Shown here one piece after another: positions 13,069 through 24,020 of a stretch of 64,000 nucleotides of DNA; position 1 is the stretch's first letter, and every line of letters starts with the position of its first letter. The notes under the pieces were generated by a model. The model ran no database searches, was not told the origin of the DNA, and saw only the letters and a list, made by a program, of their open reading frames with translations. Made by a program: the position numbers and the translations under genes. The stretch is from Trifolium pratense. Lineage: Eukaryota; Streptophyta; Magnoliopsida; Fabales; Fabaceae. The DNA is taken from the NCBI RefSeq assembly GCF_020283565.1, contig NC_060061.1, forward strand, positions 558,001-622,000, read 5' to 3'.

Positions 13069-13785
13069 TGAATTTCAATTATTTCACTAGATTATTCTTT
13101 ACAATTGTGCGAGAATATTTGTTCACCAAAACAAAAAAGATATAATATTCTGAAATTGCAATATTGCATAACAATATAATATGTTAATTTGTTATGAATA
13201 TATGATTAATATGTTGTTTTTATTTTGGGTTTGTACATTGCACACTATTATTAATGGCTTATATATATACTTTTTAGTACGTGGTCTCAAATATTAATGA
13301 ATTAATTTAAAATAGATGATGCGGTCCATAGTTATTATTATTAAACTTCAAATTAAATCAAATACTCTTATTTGTTGAGCATGGTTAATTGGTTATGATG
13401 AACTTATTATGATCCTCACATGCCTATAACATGACACGAATTTTGTTTCTATTAACATTCGCATGATTCAACTATAATGAAATAATAATAAAATTCCCTT
13501 ATACAACATAAATAATTATTGCTTCAAAAAAACATAAATAATAATTATCCAATTTTTTTAAAACAAATTATTATCCAATTAATAACAGCTGTGAAAGCAT
13601 AATCAGCTTCAGCTAGCAAGGATACATACACAATAGGACATGACATAATTAAACTTAGAGATTGCTTAAAAAAAAAAAAAAATTAAACCTAGAGATACAT
13701 ATGCGAGTTTTATGGAGTAGAAAGTAGCTAGATTATGATATGATGCACATATATGGTATATATAGGATAAACATGAATGTGTGAA
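13069..13785. other. AT-rich DNA downstream of the GASA gene
   Basis: Nothing recognised apart from the probable 3'UTR of the minus-strand GASA gene in its last ~150 bp. Confidence 0.4.
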
Positions 13786-14656
13786 TTAAGGGCATTTTCC
13801 TTTGCCCTTTGAGTTTTTCATGTCTCTATAACAAGGACACTCATCTTTGTTCCCATAAGTCCCAGATGGCACACAGTTACATTTCTCACAACAGATCCCA
13901 CAATACTTCAAACATCTGTCCTGAATCGAAGCTTCTGAGCACCTTTCCGCACACCTAGTGTCACAAAAAACTAGTATATCCAAACATTTCATTAGTTAAT
14001 ATTAAAAATAATCAAGTTCCATATATAGAATAATCCATTAATGTATAATTCTATAAAAAAAAAAAAAAAATAAAAGTAGGTAAAATTTGGTCTATAATGG
14101 AGACACTAAGGTCATGATTTTTATATATAGTGTTTGTCACTTGTTTTTTAAACCGGGTATCCTCTGTGTCAAACTGCAGAGACAAATCCATCGAGCTTTG
14201 TGGGATCCAAATGGGTGGCAAACTCTTCCTAAGAGTTTTAACACTGCTGCCCAAGCCAGAGATCGAACCCAGGATCTTAGTTAAGCTAAAAGAGACCCGC
14301 GTCATATCATCTAAGTACTCTTAGTGTCTGTCACTCTTTATATATATATATATGGACTAACATGTTAGTCTTTTTTTTTTTTTTTTTTTTAATATTTTAG
14401 AGACAAAATTGACGAATTCATTTATTTTAATAACTACGTATTATTTTTGTATACTTTAAAGACGAAATCAGAGAGAGTAATATTTTAAAGACTATATTAA
14501 AAATTAATTGAAACAAATTAATCACAAGTATGATGGCAAGTTAGGAAGGAACATCACAATATTAAGCTTAATTATTGGCTTACCAGAACCAGCTAACGAG
14601 ACTTCTAAGAAAGAGGAGCTGAGGACAAGAAGGAGTAATGCAAATGCAAGCTTCAT
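13786..14656 (-). CDS. GASA/snakin family cysteine-rich secreted peptide, 2 exons
   Basis: Exon 1 is 14584-14656 and exon 2 is 13786-13970, joined in phase 1 across a 613-bp GT-AG intron, giving 85 aa. Residues 1-22 form a classic signal peptide ([12 protein letters not shown] core). The mature part of about 61 aa holds 12 cysteines in the family spacing, with the signature [19 protein letters not shown] and the C-terminal KGKCP. Known for the family: small secreted peptides, often gibberellin-regulated, with roles in growth, redox balance or defence. An in-frame ATG at 13992 lies in the intron and would lose the signal peptide and start out of the family pattern, so the start at 14656 is preferred. 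The length fits the short GASA class. Binding partners cannot be seen in the sequence. Confidence 0.92.
14150..14325 (-). repeat. tRNA-derived SINE-like repeat inside the GASA intron
   Basis: Read on the minus strand it has a B-box-like GGGTTCGATCTCTGG, then GGCAGCAGTGTTAAAACTCTTAGG-type sequence and an end at ATACCCGG, the layout of a common legume SINE. An A-box-like part lies near 14310. A diverged relative stands at 15005-15110. Confidence 0.55.
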
Positions 14657-14707
14657 CTTTGATATATATATTTCAGAGTATATAGAATAGAATAAAAGAA
14701 AAGAGGC

Positions 14708-14722
14708 CTATTATATAGAGTT
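14708..14722 (-). promoter_or_regulatory. TATA box of the GASA gene
   Basis: On the minus strand CTCTATATAATAGG stands 50-65 bases before the GASA start codon, a normal distance for a plant TATA box with a short leader. Confidence 0.55.
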
Positions 14723-16150
14723 GTAATGTAATGTGGTATATAACTGGCTATGGGTTGGCTATCACCAAAGCACAGAAAGGAACAAAGCTTTAAATTGAAA
14801 GTTTGGTACTAGGTTTGTGCCGTGGAAGTGTGAGCCAGTTAAAGGTTATGATTTGTGGTACCTGAATTTAATGAATGGTAGGTGAAATGTTAGGAAGATG
14901 TTACTATATATATTTGAGAATTCATTACTTCCCAAGTACTCCCTCTTACTTTCACTATACGGTTTTATGCCACAAAACAATAGAGATTGTGGAACTCAAA
15001 AGGATGACAAATTTTTCTAAGAATTTTAACATTGCTATATGCCTAAGACAAAGATCGAACCTAATACTTGGATAAGTTAGAAGAGACCTGCGTCATCTCA
15101 TTTAAGTGTTCTTGGATTATTCGTTTTAAACATGTATAATAGTAAATAAATTTTAAAAAAATTATTGATTTTTTACTATTGCCTAACTCACTAATTTACT
15201 CTTACCAAAAAACTCACTAATTTACTATAATTGACCAAAAAATATAGTAAATGTATATGGAGAAATTTTCCTAAAAAACTACTAACTGTTAAAAATAACA
15301 GAAAGTGTAAATGCTTGCAAGCAGGACACAGCTGGAATGTGGTTTTGATCATTTTTCATGAAATTGACCTTTAACAACATGCTTTTATTATTTATAATAT
15401 AACATGGGTACATGAAAAAAATTTATGTTAATTTTTATTTTATTATGTTTTGAAATAAATAATAGTAAATTCAAAATGTAAAGTTTTGAAATAAATAAAT
15501 TCAAAACAGTCATGACAAAATATTTTATTATAATGACATGTTTTTCTTCTTAAAAAAATGTAGGTTATTTGAGTTTGATAATTTACATGAGCATATTGTA
15601 CTTCATCATACTTTTATTGTTATTCACCAACAATATAAAGCAAACTCTTTGGGTCTGCTTGAGGATCTCACATTTTGATTTTGGTGAATTGTTTGGTGTC
15701 AAATGAAATAGAAGTAATTATTAATTCTAACATTTTTTAGCAAATTATTTGCAACTTTGTATAAAATAGAAGCAATTATTTGTAACTTGAAAGCAATTTT
15801 TTTGTCCCTTTGAAATGAAGTTGCTTTCGAACATGTAAAATAGATATAAACGACATCTTAATCCAAGCATGCTTTAAAGGGTCCTTTTTTCTAATACCTT
15901 TTTCATTTTTTCAAGAATGGGAATGTTGTAGTAAAGTTTCCCTTAATCCATAGGACAGCCTCCAGCTTTACTTTGTTGTCACGGACTCAATGGAATGCTA
16001 GTGTTTAAGATGAACCATCAAGCAAGCATATGGTTTCTTGGTTTTCAAGTGTTAGTCAGAAGATACAAGTAAATCAAATGAAATATGTCAAATTAGTATT
16101 AGAGTGTTGTGAGGTGGTGATAATGAGTTGAAGTGATCTTGGTGGAGTGT
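14723..16150. other. AT-rich intergenic DNA
   Basis: Apart from the SINE-like piece at 15005-15110, no gene or element is recognised. Short duplicated AT-rich phrases (GAAGCAATTATTTG type) occur near 15700-15790. Confidence 0.4.
15005..15110 (-). repeat. Diverged SINE-like repeat
   Basis: Shares with 14150-14325 the order AACTC..GGTGACAAA-TTTCTAAGA-TTTTAACA-TTGCT, AGATCGAACC and AGAGACC(C/T)GCGTCAT, in the same orientation, but has more mutations. Confidence 0.45.
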
Positions 16151-16159
16151 GAATCTGGG

Positions 16160-16945
16160 TGCTGACAATAAATCGAGTCAATTCAAACAAAGTTTGAGAT
16201 TTAATTCCATAAATTGGTTTGTTGATTTAGTTCATGAATCAAATAAGTTGAATTTGAGCGGAAAATTAAATGAAATGAACTTGAGCTATATATAGTTTGA
16301 CTCATTTGATTTACGAGCTAACTCGTTTATATATAACACTTGAAAACTATTTTTAAATTTATATATTTGATTTTACAAAAACTAATACCCACTCTGAGTT
16401 ATGTGATTTTTCATTAAAAATTGGTATAAATTGTTAAGAAGTCTCACATCGATTGTGAGATGGCCTTGACAAGTGTTTATAAGCAAGTGGCAATCCTCAC
16501 CTTACAAGCCGATTTTGTAAGGATGAGTTAGGCCCAATAGTCAATTCTAAGATGGTATCAGAGTCTCTCCCCGATCTGTTGGGCCACCTGTTATCAGGTT
16601 TCCGACAAGTGTTTATAAGCAAGTGGCAATCCTCACCTTACAATTTATTTATGGATCTAAAATTTGTTTATTTTTTATTTTAGAGTTATGTGGTTTGAGC
16701 TAATTAACTAAACTGAGCTGTTTGTGAACTCAAATAGAATTGAGTTCGAGCTAGAAAAAAATTAGCAGTGCTAGTGAACTCTGGAGTTGAGTTTCGAGCT
16801 GAAAATAAACCGAACTTAACAAATTGAACCGAATTGTTTGTGAATTTTAAATGAATCGAACTTGAGCTGAAAAAAATTGTGTTGAACTCGAGTCGAGTTT
16901 CGAGTTGAACAAATTTTTATTGAGTCGAGTCGACTCATTTTCAAC
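16160..16945. mobile_element. Possible degenerate hAT-like element carrying a TRIM insertion
   Basis: The left edge (GGGTGCTGACAATAAATCGAGTC) and right edge (GAGTCGAGTCGACTCATTTTCAACCC) look like imperfect inverted ends, and the flanks repeat GAACTTGAGCTGAA and GAATTGAGTTCGAGCT words. No target duplication could be fixed, so the call is weak. Confidence 0.3.
16432..16641 (+). mobile_element. TRIM-type LTR element fragment
   Basis: The first LTR (16432-16552) begins TGTTAAGAAGTCTCACATCG and ends TTCTAAGA; it is followed at once by TGGTATCAGAG (16553-16563), the plant initiator-Met tRNA primer site. After 40 bases a partial second LTR repeats 39 bases (GACAAGTGTTTATAAGCAAG and onward) and stops at 16641. 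No coding capacity. The 3' end is lost. Confidence 0.7.
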
Positions 16946-17783
16946 CCGAGTTTGGATCGTCCAGTGGTTTAGGGTATGGTGGCTCTTGTCTAGTCACGAG
17001 TTGTCTTAAGATTTTTCTATCCGAGAGTTCTTTGTTCTTTTGCTTTCCTTATTTTTGGGACTCATTATTTTACTTCATTTTACTGGACTTAATTTTTAAT
17101 TCGTTATATATAATTGTAATGTATCCGGTGAGAACTGCTAATTATTGTGAGAAATAAAAACTATTAATAATAACCATCAGATTTAATTGACGCATTAGAT
17201 TAAAATTCTTCCACTCACTTAAAACCTCATATGATTCTATTTGTGCAAATTAAAATATCTTCCTATATATATTATTTTCTAATTTATTTCTATAATATTA
17301 TCTTTCCTAATTTTTTAATGCACCTCCCACTTCAAAACCTACCAACAGTAATATAATCCTCTAATTTACTCCATAACTTGCCGCTTGCCACCATCTTCTT
17401 CTTGTATCAATATTTTTTATTTTTTTTTATATTTGTAAGTTTATTTGCTATCACTTTTTGCCATTGTTGACAAAGAGTTTGAAATTGAAATATAAAAAAT
17501 TTCTACGTCAATTACTATAAAAAAAATTGACATAAAAAAAATAATTTTACAACCTAAAAAGAAATGACATCATTGAGATAACCTTACAAATATAAAGAAG
17601 ATGATACAAGAAGATGGCGGCAAGCGGTGAAGAAAAAAAAGAAAGAGGTATTAGTGTTCGGTAGGTTTTGTTGGTGGGAGGTGCATTAATAGATTAGGAA
17701 ATATTATATATAGCAAGATCTTTTAATTTGCACAAATAAAATCACATGAGGTTTTAAGTGAGTGAAATAATTTTAATCTAATG

Positions 17784-18456
17784 CAGTGTTTTAAAAACTG
17801 GACCGGTAATCGAACCGGCGAGAGCACTGAGTTACTGGTTCACTGGTCGAACCACTGGGTCACTGATCGAACCGCATGACAAACCAGATTAAACCAGATT
17901 AAACCGATGGAATGAACCGGTCTCTATGATAAGACTATATAGTTATTAAACCGGTTGAATCAGATAATTCAGTCTTTAAGAAAGTATAAAAAATATGAAA
18001 ATTTCATAAAAAGAATGCCATAAATTCTATAAAACAATGACATATACCACTAATAATAATAATAAATAAATTTTTATATAAAAAATGTCATATACAAATA
18101 AATTATGTTTATAGGTTTTAAAAGAATAAATAATAATTGTATATCTTACAAAAAAAAATTGTATGTTAAATATACTTGATTTTTTTTATTTGGTTAAAAA
18201 GAAAAGTAGTCTTTTTATAATATTTTGGGCTATTAATTTACCTAGTTTTGTTGACCCAAAAGCCCAAATAAAAGTTATAACCCTAAAATTGAAATTTCAT
18301 TACTCCTATTACACAACCTACTTGCAATTTGCAAAGCCGCTCTATTTTCTCTCTTCCTCCATCTGTTAGGCTTTTTTCTTTCTTTTTTCTCTCTTTTCTT
18401 TGATTCTTTTCTCCTCACTATTTAGCCAGATCTTTGTTCTTTCTTTTCTTTCTTCT

Positions 18457-18511
<55 letters not shown>

Positions 18512-18988
18512 ATTTCTTTCATCTCACTGATTTTTTTTTCTTCTTTCAAACATGCCTAATATTGATTTTGTTAGCCAAGGTTAGACCTTTTCAGTGATTG
18601 ATCTATGAATTTCAGTTCATGGGATGAAATTGTTACTTTCTTCTTGGAATATTCAGATGGGTTAATAATTTTGAGCAAACATTTGTTTCTTTTATATTGT
18701 TATTAGTTTTGCCCTATCCAATGTTACTTTTGTTGTGCTTTGGATATCAAGTGAAATTCGTTTCGTTTCAAAACAATTTCATCCGTTTTGTATGTGTTGT
18801 TTAATGTAACAAAAAAAGAAAAAAAAAAAAGCGTAAAAAAACCGTCGGTTCATCGGTTTTTCCGGTTCATTTCGGTTTCCACCGGTTCATTAGCATGCCC
18901 GGTCCAACAATCAGACCAGACCAGTTTACCTTCGGTTCCCGGTTCAACCGGTTCGACCGACCGGTTCGATCCGGTTTTTAAAACACTG
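17784..18988. mobile_element. Non-autonomous hAT element, 1.2 kb, with 8-bp target duplication
   Basis: Ends are CAGTGTTTTAAAAACTGG and its near complement CCGGTTTTTAAAACACTG. The 8 bases ATCTAATG flank both sides exactly (17776-17783 and 18989-18996). CAGTG ends and an 8-bp duplication are the hAT pattern. The subterminal regions are dense in ACCGGTTC words. No transposase frame. The interior has gene-leader-like CT-rich sequence and a (TC)n microsatellite. Confidence 0.88.
18461..18509. repeat. (TC)n microsatellite
   Basis: About 24 perfect TC units inside the hAT element. Confidence 0.9.
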
Positions 18989-19026
18989 ATCTAATGCGTC
19001 AATTAAATCTGATGATTATTATATAT

Positions 19027-20129
19027 ATCATTTATGAGTAACTTATAGGCTTTTTAAACTCAATTTTAAGTTTTCATAAACTCGTATGAGTCTACGAATC
19101 GAGTCTACGACCCTTTTCGAGTCTGAGTAGACTCTCGAGTCTGATAACCTTGCAAACATTGAAAAATACAATCAAAATTAGGCAAATTCTAATATATTGA
19201 AAGTTTTTGTCGTATTTTTTTTTGGTCATAGTTTTTGTCGTATTTACTCCACTCCAAACGTGGGTGAAATTAATGAGGATCAATGTTTAAATGCTAATCG
19301 TCGGGGTCACTTTCTGGTCGTGTTGAGGGCAAAGAAACCACAATCTTTTATATTATAAGTTTGTATACACAAGCAAATTCTAAACCCTAATTTGTTTTCG
19401 CTGTTTTCCCTCCATTTTATCATGCAATTTTTATTAAAAAATAATACAATTTTGTCTTGACTAAGATTCGAACCTGCAACCCTTCAATACAAGACAATAT
19501 TTGCCACCACTATGGCAAGTATACCAATTATGATTAAAATTATGTACAATAATTGATAAGCACCATCAATTTTAAAAGTATATCATATCAAAATTATTGT
19601 TGATTGTATTATTCATCACGAAATATTTTTACGTCTTTCCTGATCAATGATTTTTTTTCTACCGGATCATAAATTTAGAGAATAATTGTCATGTGAGATT
19701 TGGAAAGTTATTATCACGTGTGATTTGGAAAGTTATATATATATTCTCATACTATAACACCTTCAACAATATTGAAATTTATTAAAAAAAAAATAAAAAA
19801 ATCTTTCACATTTCAATGTCTCATGTAACCTTGCTTATAACACTTTTTAAATTATTTATTATGCAGTTTATTAAATTGTAGTTTTTTAAAATTTGAAAAA
19901 GAATTTTGTCAAAAAAAAAATAATGGAAAAAGAATTGATATTTTTTATAAATACCCTTTATTTTTACGTTAATGTATCCAAACATAAATCGATTATGTTT
20001 AATTCACTTTTAACCAAAATCAAATCTATCAAACTAAATTCTGCTAAATCAATTTTTTTTGCAATACAACCAAACACAACCATAGTCATGTCACTAATCA
20101 CATTCATTATTTTGATTTTAGCATTGCAG
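19027..20129. other. AT-rich DNA with a SINE-like piece
   Basis: A minus-strand SINE-like piece lies at about 19445-19535: in reverse complement it holds GCCATAGTGGTGGC (A-box-like) and GGTTCGAATCTTAG (B-box-like). The rest is AT-rich. The Helitron 5' side may start in this stretch but no convincing TC-type 5' end was found. Confidence 0.4.
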
Positions 20130-21793
20130 ATATAATATTAACCGATGATCAATTGATACAATATGCACTAGCAGATATTGAGATGATGTTACGTAGTTGT
20201 GGGAAGAGTTTAAAAGATTATCCTCCAATGCCTAGAGCAGACACATCATTAGTTCCTGATATACAAAATAGTTTAATACACGACGAATTGAATTATAACA
20301 AACAATCATTAGCTGAGGAACATGTTAGATTGATGTCAACTATGACTTCAGAGCAACGCAAAGTATATGACACAATCATGACAAGAGTTAACGAAAACAA
20401 ACATGGTGTGTTTTTTCTTTATGGTTATGGAGGTACAGGGAAGACATTTATCTGGAGGGCCATGTCAGTCGCATTACGCTCAAAAGGTGAGATAGTTTTA
20501 ATAGTTGCCTCAAGTGGGATCGCTGCATTGCTTATACCTGGCGGTAGAACAACACATTCAAGGTTTTGTATTCCTCTAAATGTTGACGAGTTTTCAACAT
20601 GTATCATAGTTCCTAAAAGCCCTTTGGCGCTATTAATACAAAAAGCAAATCTCATTATATGGGATGAAGCACCAATGATGCACAAACACTGTTTCGAAGC
20701 TGTTGATCGAACTTTAAAAGATATTCTCAAGTCTGTTGATGAAAAAAATAAACACATTCCCTTCGGTGGAAAAGTTGTTGTTTTTGGCAGAGATTTTAGA
20801 CAAATTCTACCAGTAATACCCAAATGTACAAGGCCAGAAGTTGTTCATGCTACTATTAATTCTTCGGTTCTTTGGAATTTTTGTGAAGTTTTAACATTGA
20901 GTAAAAACATGAGGCTTCTCGGTGGTGCTTCGAGTGCAAACGTTGAACAAAGAAGATTGTTTTCTGAATGGGTTTTGGGTGTTGGCGATGGAGAAATTGG
21001 AGATGACAACTACGATGATTTAGAACTTGACATTCCATCAGATTTATTGATTCCAAATTCAGGTGATCCTCTTGCTTCTATCGTTGAAAGCACTTATCCC
21101 CAACTTTTACAAAACACGAACGATATAACGTATTTCCAAAATAGAGCTATACTAGCTCCTAAAAATTCAATAGTCGACACAATAAATGATTATATGTTGG
21201 ATTTAATTTCTGATGAAGAAAAAACATATTTGAGTTATGATACTCCACTCACACAAAATGCAGACGGTCAAACAGTGGATGATGTTTATACTCCCGAAAT
21301 TTTGAACACGATTTCTACGTCGAGACTTTTAAATCACAAGTTGAGACTTAAAGTTGAAGTTCCAGTTATGCTATTAAGGAATTTGAATAAAAAATTAGGA
21401 TTATGCAATGGAACAAGACTTATTATTACGAGATAGGGAAAACGTGCTCTTGAAGGAAAATTTATTTCAGGAAGTAATATTGGTGATCAGGTTTTCATAC
21501 CTAGTTTTTCTCTGACACCATCTGACGTGAGAATTCCTTTTAAATTTCAACGGAGACAATTTCCTATAATGATTTCTTTTGCGATGACTATTAATAAGAG
21601 TCAGAGACAATCTTTAAAGCATGTTGAGATATATCTTCCGTCACCAGTGTTTTCACATGGTCAGTTGTATGTTGCAATTTCAAGAGTTACTTCTAGAAAA
21701 GGATTAAAAATATTGATCATCGATGACGACGATGAAGATACGACTAAGACTTCAAATGTGGTTTATAAGGAAGTCTTCCGTAATATAACATAA
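20130..21793 (+). pseudogene. Helitron PIF1-like helicase remnant with a premature stop
   Basis: One frame runs from about 20130 to 21433, meets TAG (21434-21436), and continues in the same frame to the natural stop at 21793. Seen in order: Walker A GYGGTGKT (about 20427), Walker B IIWDEAPM, FGRDFRQILPVIP, SKNMRL, then past the stop FAMTINKSQRQSL and HGQLYVAISRVTSRKGL. These are motifs of the Helitron RepHel helicase (PIF1/RecD family), which unwinds DNA during rolling-circle transposition. Two conserved Gly appear replaced by Arg (GGDFRQ to GRDFRQ and KSQGQ to KSQRQ), which with the stop points to a dead copy. The N-terminal Rep nuclease is missing; AG at 20128-20129 could be a splice acceptor of a lost upstream exon. 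Confidence 0.85.
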
Positions 21794-21925
21794 TTTTTTT
21801 TGTATGAATATTTATCAAAAATTATTGTTGAATTATCGTTTAATGTTACTCAACTTTTTTCATATACTTTACATTATTAGAATTATCATATCTTATTTAA
21901 TCATTATACATCTTACAGCTAATCA

Positions 21926-21956
21926 GACCCGTGCACCGCACGGGTCGATATTCTAG
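21926..21956 (+). mobile_element. Helitron 3' terminus (hairpin plus CTAG)
   Basis: A perfect 9-bp GC-rich stem, GACCCGTGC (21926-21934) and GCACGGGTC (21938-21946) with a 3-base loop, is followed 6 bases on by CTAG (21953-21956) and then T. Known for Helitrons: a subterminal hairpin just before a CTRR end, inserted between A and T. It stands 133 bp past the helicase stop. Confidence 0.85.
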
Positions 21957-22487
21957 TTATGATTAAAAAAACATACCAAGCAAGTACAAGTATTTTTCCC
22001 TCTTTATCTATGAATGGTAATTAGAGTATACGTGCAACAATAATCATATTTCTTCAACTTTGTAACCAAGTTATGACATGTAGTTTAAAAATTAAACTTA
22101 GTAATTAAACTAGAGTGAACTATATATATAATTTAGTTTAAAAAAATGAAGTTAGTATTTAAACTAGATTTTTGAACTGCAAAGTATTATTGACACCCCT
22201 CTAATCCAAGACATTAAGGCATACCAAAAAGCACGACGAAGCTGCTCAACTACCAAAAAGTATTCAAGAGATCCTAGGTGTTGAAGTGCAAATTATGCGT
22301 TAAGCTTGTTGATCAAAATCATCAATAAGAGAAGCTTTGAAAAAAAAAAGTGTCATCCACAGATAAAACATAGAGACAAGAAGTAGCCTTAGAGAAGATG
22401 AATAAAGAGGGATCACATAGAAATGAACTAAAAACCTCAACCACGAAGAAACCCAGAATTTAGATCATGCAAAATATTAATGTATCA

Positions 22488-22707
22488 ACTAAAATTAGCA
22501 TGCGAGAGTTCGAATTCGACCGTTGTTGAGTCAAATTAAACATAAAAACCTTAAATTGGACGAATTATAACTCAATTAGTATGCGAGAGCCCAAATTAGA
22601 ATGTAGTAGTGTAAAAATAGCCATAAAAACCCAAAATTGAACGAATCATAACTCAATTATTATGCGAGAGCTCAAATTCGAATGTAGTAGTGTCAAATTA
22701 GACATAA
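22488..22707. repeat. Three tandem units of about 65-80 bp
   Basis: Each unit has AACTCAATTA(G/T)TATGCGAGAG, then (T/C)CAAATTAGAATGTAGTAGTG-like sequence and CATAAAAACC; the first unit is the most diverged. Confidence 0.6.
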
Positions 22708-23564
22708 AGTTGTTTTAATTTTTTGACTTTATGAGTTTGATTGTATGAGTTTTGGATTTGAATTTTCCCATTGTTGAAGAACATGTGTAGAGTTGTAGTG
22801 GGGAGGAAGAAGAAGAATAGTTGAAGGAACAGAAGAACAGGATGATCTCAGGAACACATTATTTTTCTTTTAATCTAAGTTTTGTTTTTGTTTTATATTT
22901 AATTTCCTATTTAAAATGTTTTGGATAAATATTTTAGTAAAAGAAAGAAAGAAAAAAATTAAAGAAAGAAAAGAAATAAGTTTTGAGAAGAGGAGGAGAA
23001 ATAACATAGAAGAAATAACATTTGATGAAGAAAGAAAGAAAATGGGTAGCATCCAAGTTGTAGTATGATTTTTGGTAATGGGTATGGATGATCCAACTTG
23101 AATATTTTTTTCATAAAAAGTTTTGAGTTTTATTATATGGTGTGTTTTGAATAGGGTCCATGGTATGGATATTAGCAAAAATGTTGACTTTTAAGGGTTG
23201 CGTAAGTTGCATCGTTTTGTAGGGTGATGCATATTAGAATTTACAAAAAACATAAACTAAAGTTCCATGTTTTTTTTTTTTTGATAACACAAGTAGTTAA
23301 TTTGAAGACAAAGAGTGTTCTTTGTGTGAAACAGAAAAAAAAGCAAAAGCCAAATTTAAAGTTTCATGACTAAGAAAATGAAGTGTAACAAACATGGCAC
23401 AAGTTACTTTTACTTTTTTTTCTAGGCAAGTATATATAGTCCACTATACTGAAAAGGAATAAAAAGACAATGCAGAAGTTGAATGTGGAAATGAGAATCA
23501 AGTCTTTAAAAAGTGAAAAAAAGGAACACGTTCCTTTAAGTTTTGCATTGATGTTCTTTTTTGT

Positions 23565-23704
23565 TTTTATCCCTAGCTCAACCGAATAAAGTCGATATTG
23601 TTAGGTCAGACACAATCACCTGAGTTCGAATCAGGAACCTCGTAGTTGTGTGTGAGTTTCAGCGGTGTTTGCCACTTCGTCTAAAAAAAAAATAAAAAAA
23701 AAAG
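23565..23704 (+). repeat. tRNA-derived SINE with A-rich tail
   Basis: Has an A-box-like TAGCTCAACCG at 23574, a B-box-like GAGTTCGAATCAGG about 48 bases later, a tRNA-unrelated body and an A-rich tail (23682-23704). This is the standard layout of a plant SINE rather than a tRNA gene: no cloverleaf can be folded. Confidence 0.65.
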
Positions 23705-24020
23705 GAACAAAAAGATTCAAGAATACATTTTGATTTTCCACTTGAAGTATAACTTGTTCTCTTCAGCATCTTCTTTCTTTCTTTCTTTCCTGTAAATGAT
23801 AGATTATGCAAACTATTGCAATTGTATCCAGCAAAAGAAGAGTTTCAAGTTCAACTTTGCTTTGTTTAAAAGGAAAGCATATGTATAATCCAACTATTAT
23901 ATCAGGAAGAGCCAAATGAGTGTGACAGTGCATACTTTCCTTATCATCTGCAGCTTTTGATTATCCATTTTGAAACAGTTTCCAGCTTCGAAAACACGAG
24001 GACTAAGTTTTGCAATTGAA

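Larger units (their letters stand above)
17160..19026. mobile_element. Long inverted-repeat (foldback or Mutator-like) element split by a hAT insertion
   Basis: The left arm from CATCAGATTTAATTGACGCA (17175) on through CACTTAAAACCTCATATGAT and CACCTCCCAC is matched in reverse complement by GTGGGAGGTG, ATCACATGAGGTTTTAAGTG (17743) and, beyond the hAT element, GCGTCAATTAAATCTGATG (18996-19014). The centre lies near 17500. Arms of ~300 bp make the empty element about 660 bp. Outer target duplication not determined. Confidence 0.65.
21957..24020. other. AT-rich intergenic DNA with a tandem repeat and a SINE
   Basis: Holds three diverged tandem units (22488-22707) and a SINE (23565-23704), listed separately. 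The last ~200 bp are the probable promoter and leader of the ankyrin gene. No other gene is supported. Confidence 0.4.

Noticed and set aside
13786..13992. Single-exon GASA frame of 68 codons starting at 13992
   Set aside because: It lacks a signal peptide; a proper signal-peptide exon at 14584-14656 joins in phase at 13970.
18400..18597. 65-codon Ser/Leu-rich frame
   Set aside because: Translation of a (TC)n microsatellite inside a hAT element.
20425..20823. 132-codon minus-strand frame
   Set aside because: Shadow of the Helitron helicase on the other strand.
23565..23704. tRNA gene on the strength of A- and B-box-like words
   Set aside because: No cloverleaf, a non-tRNA body and an A-rich tail fit a SINE.
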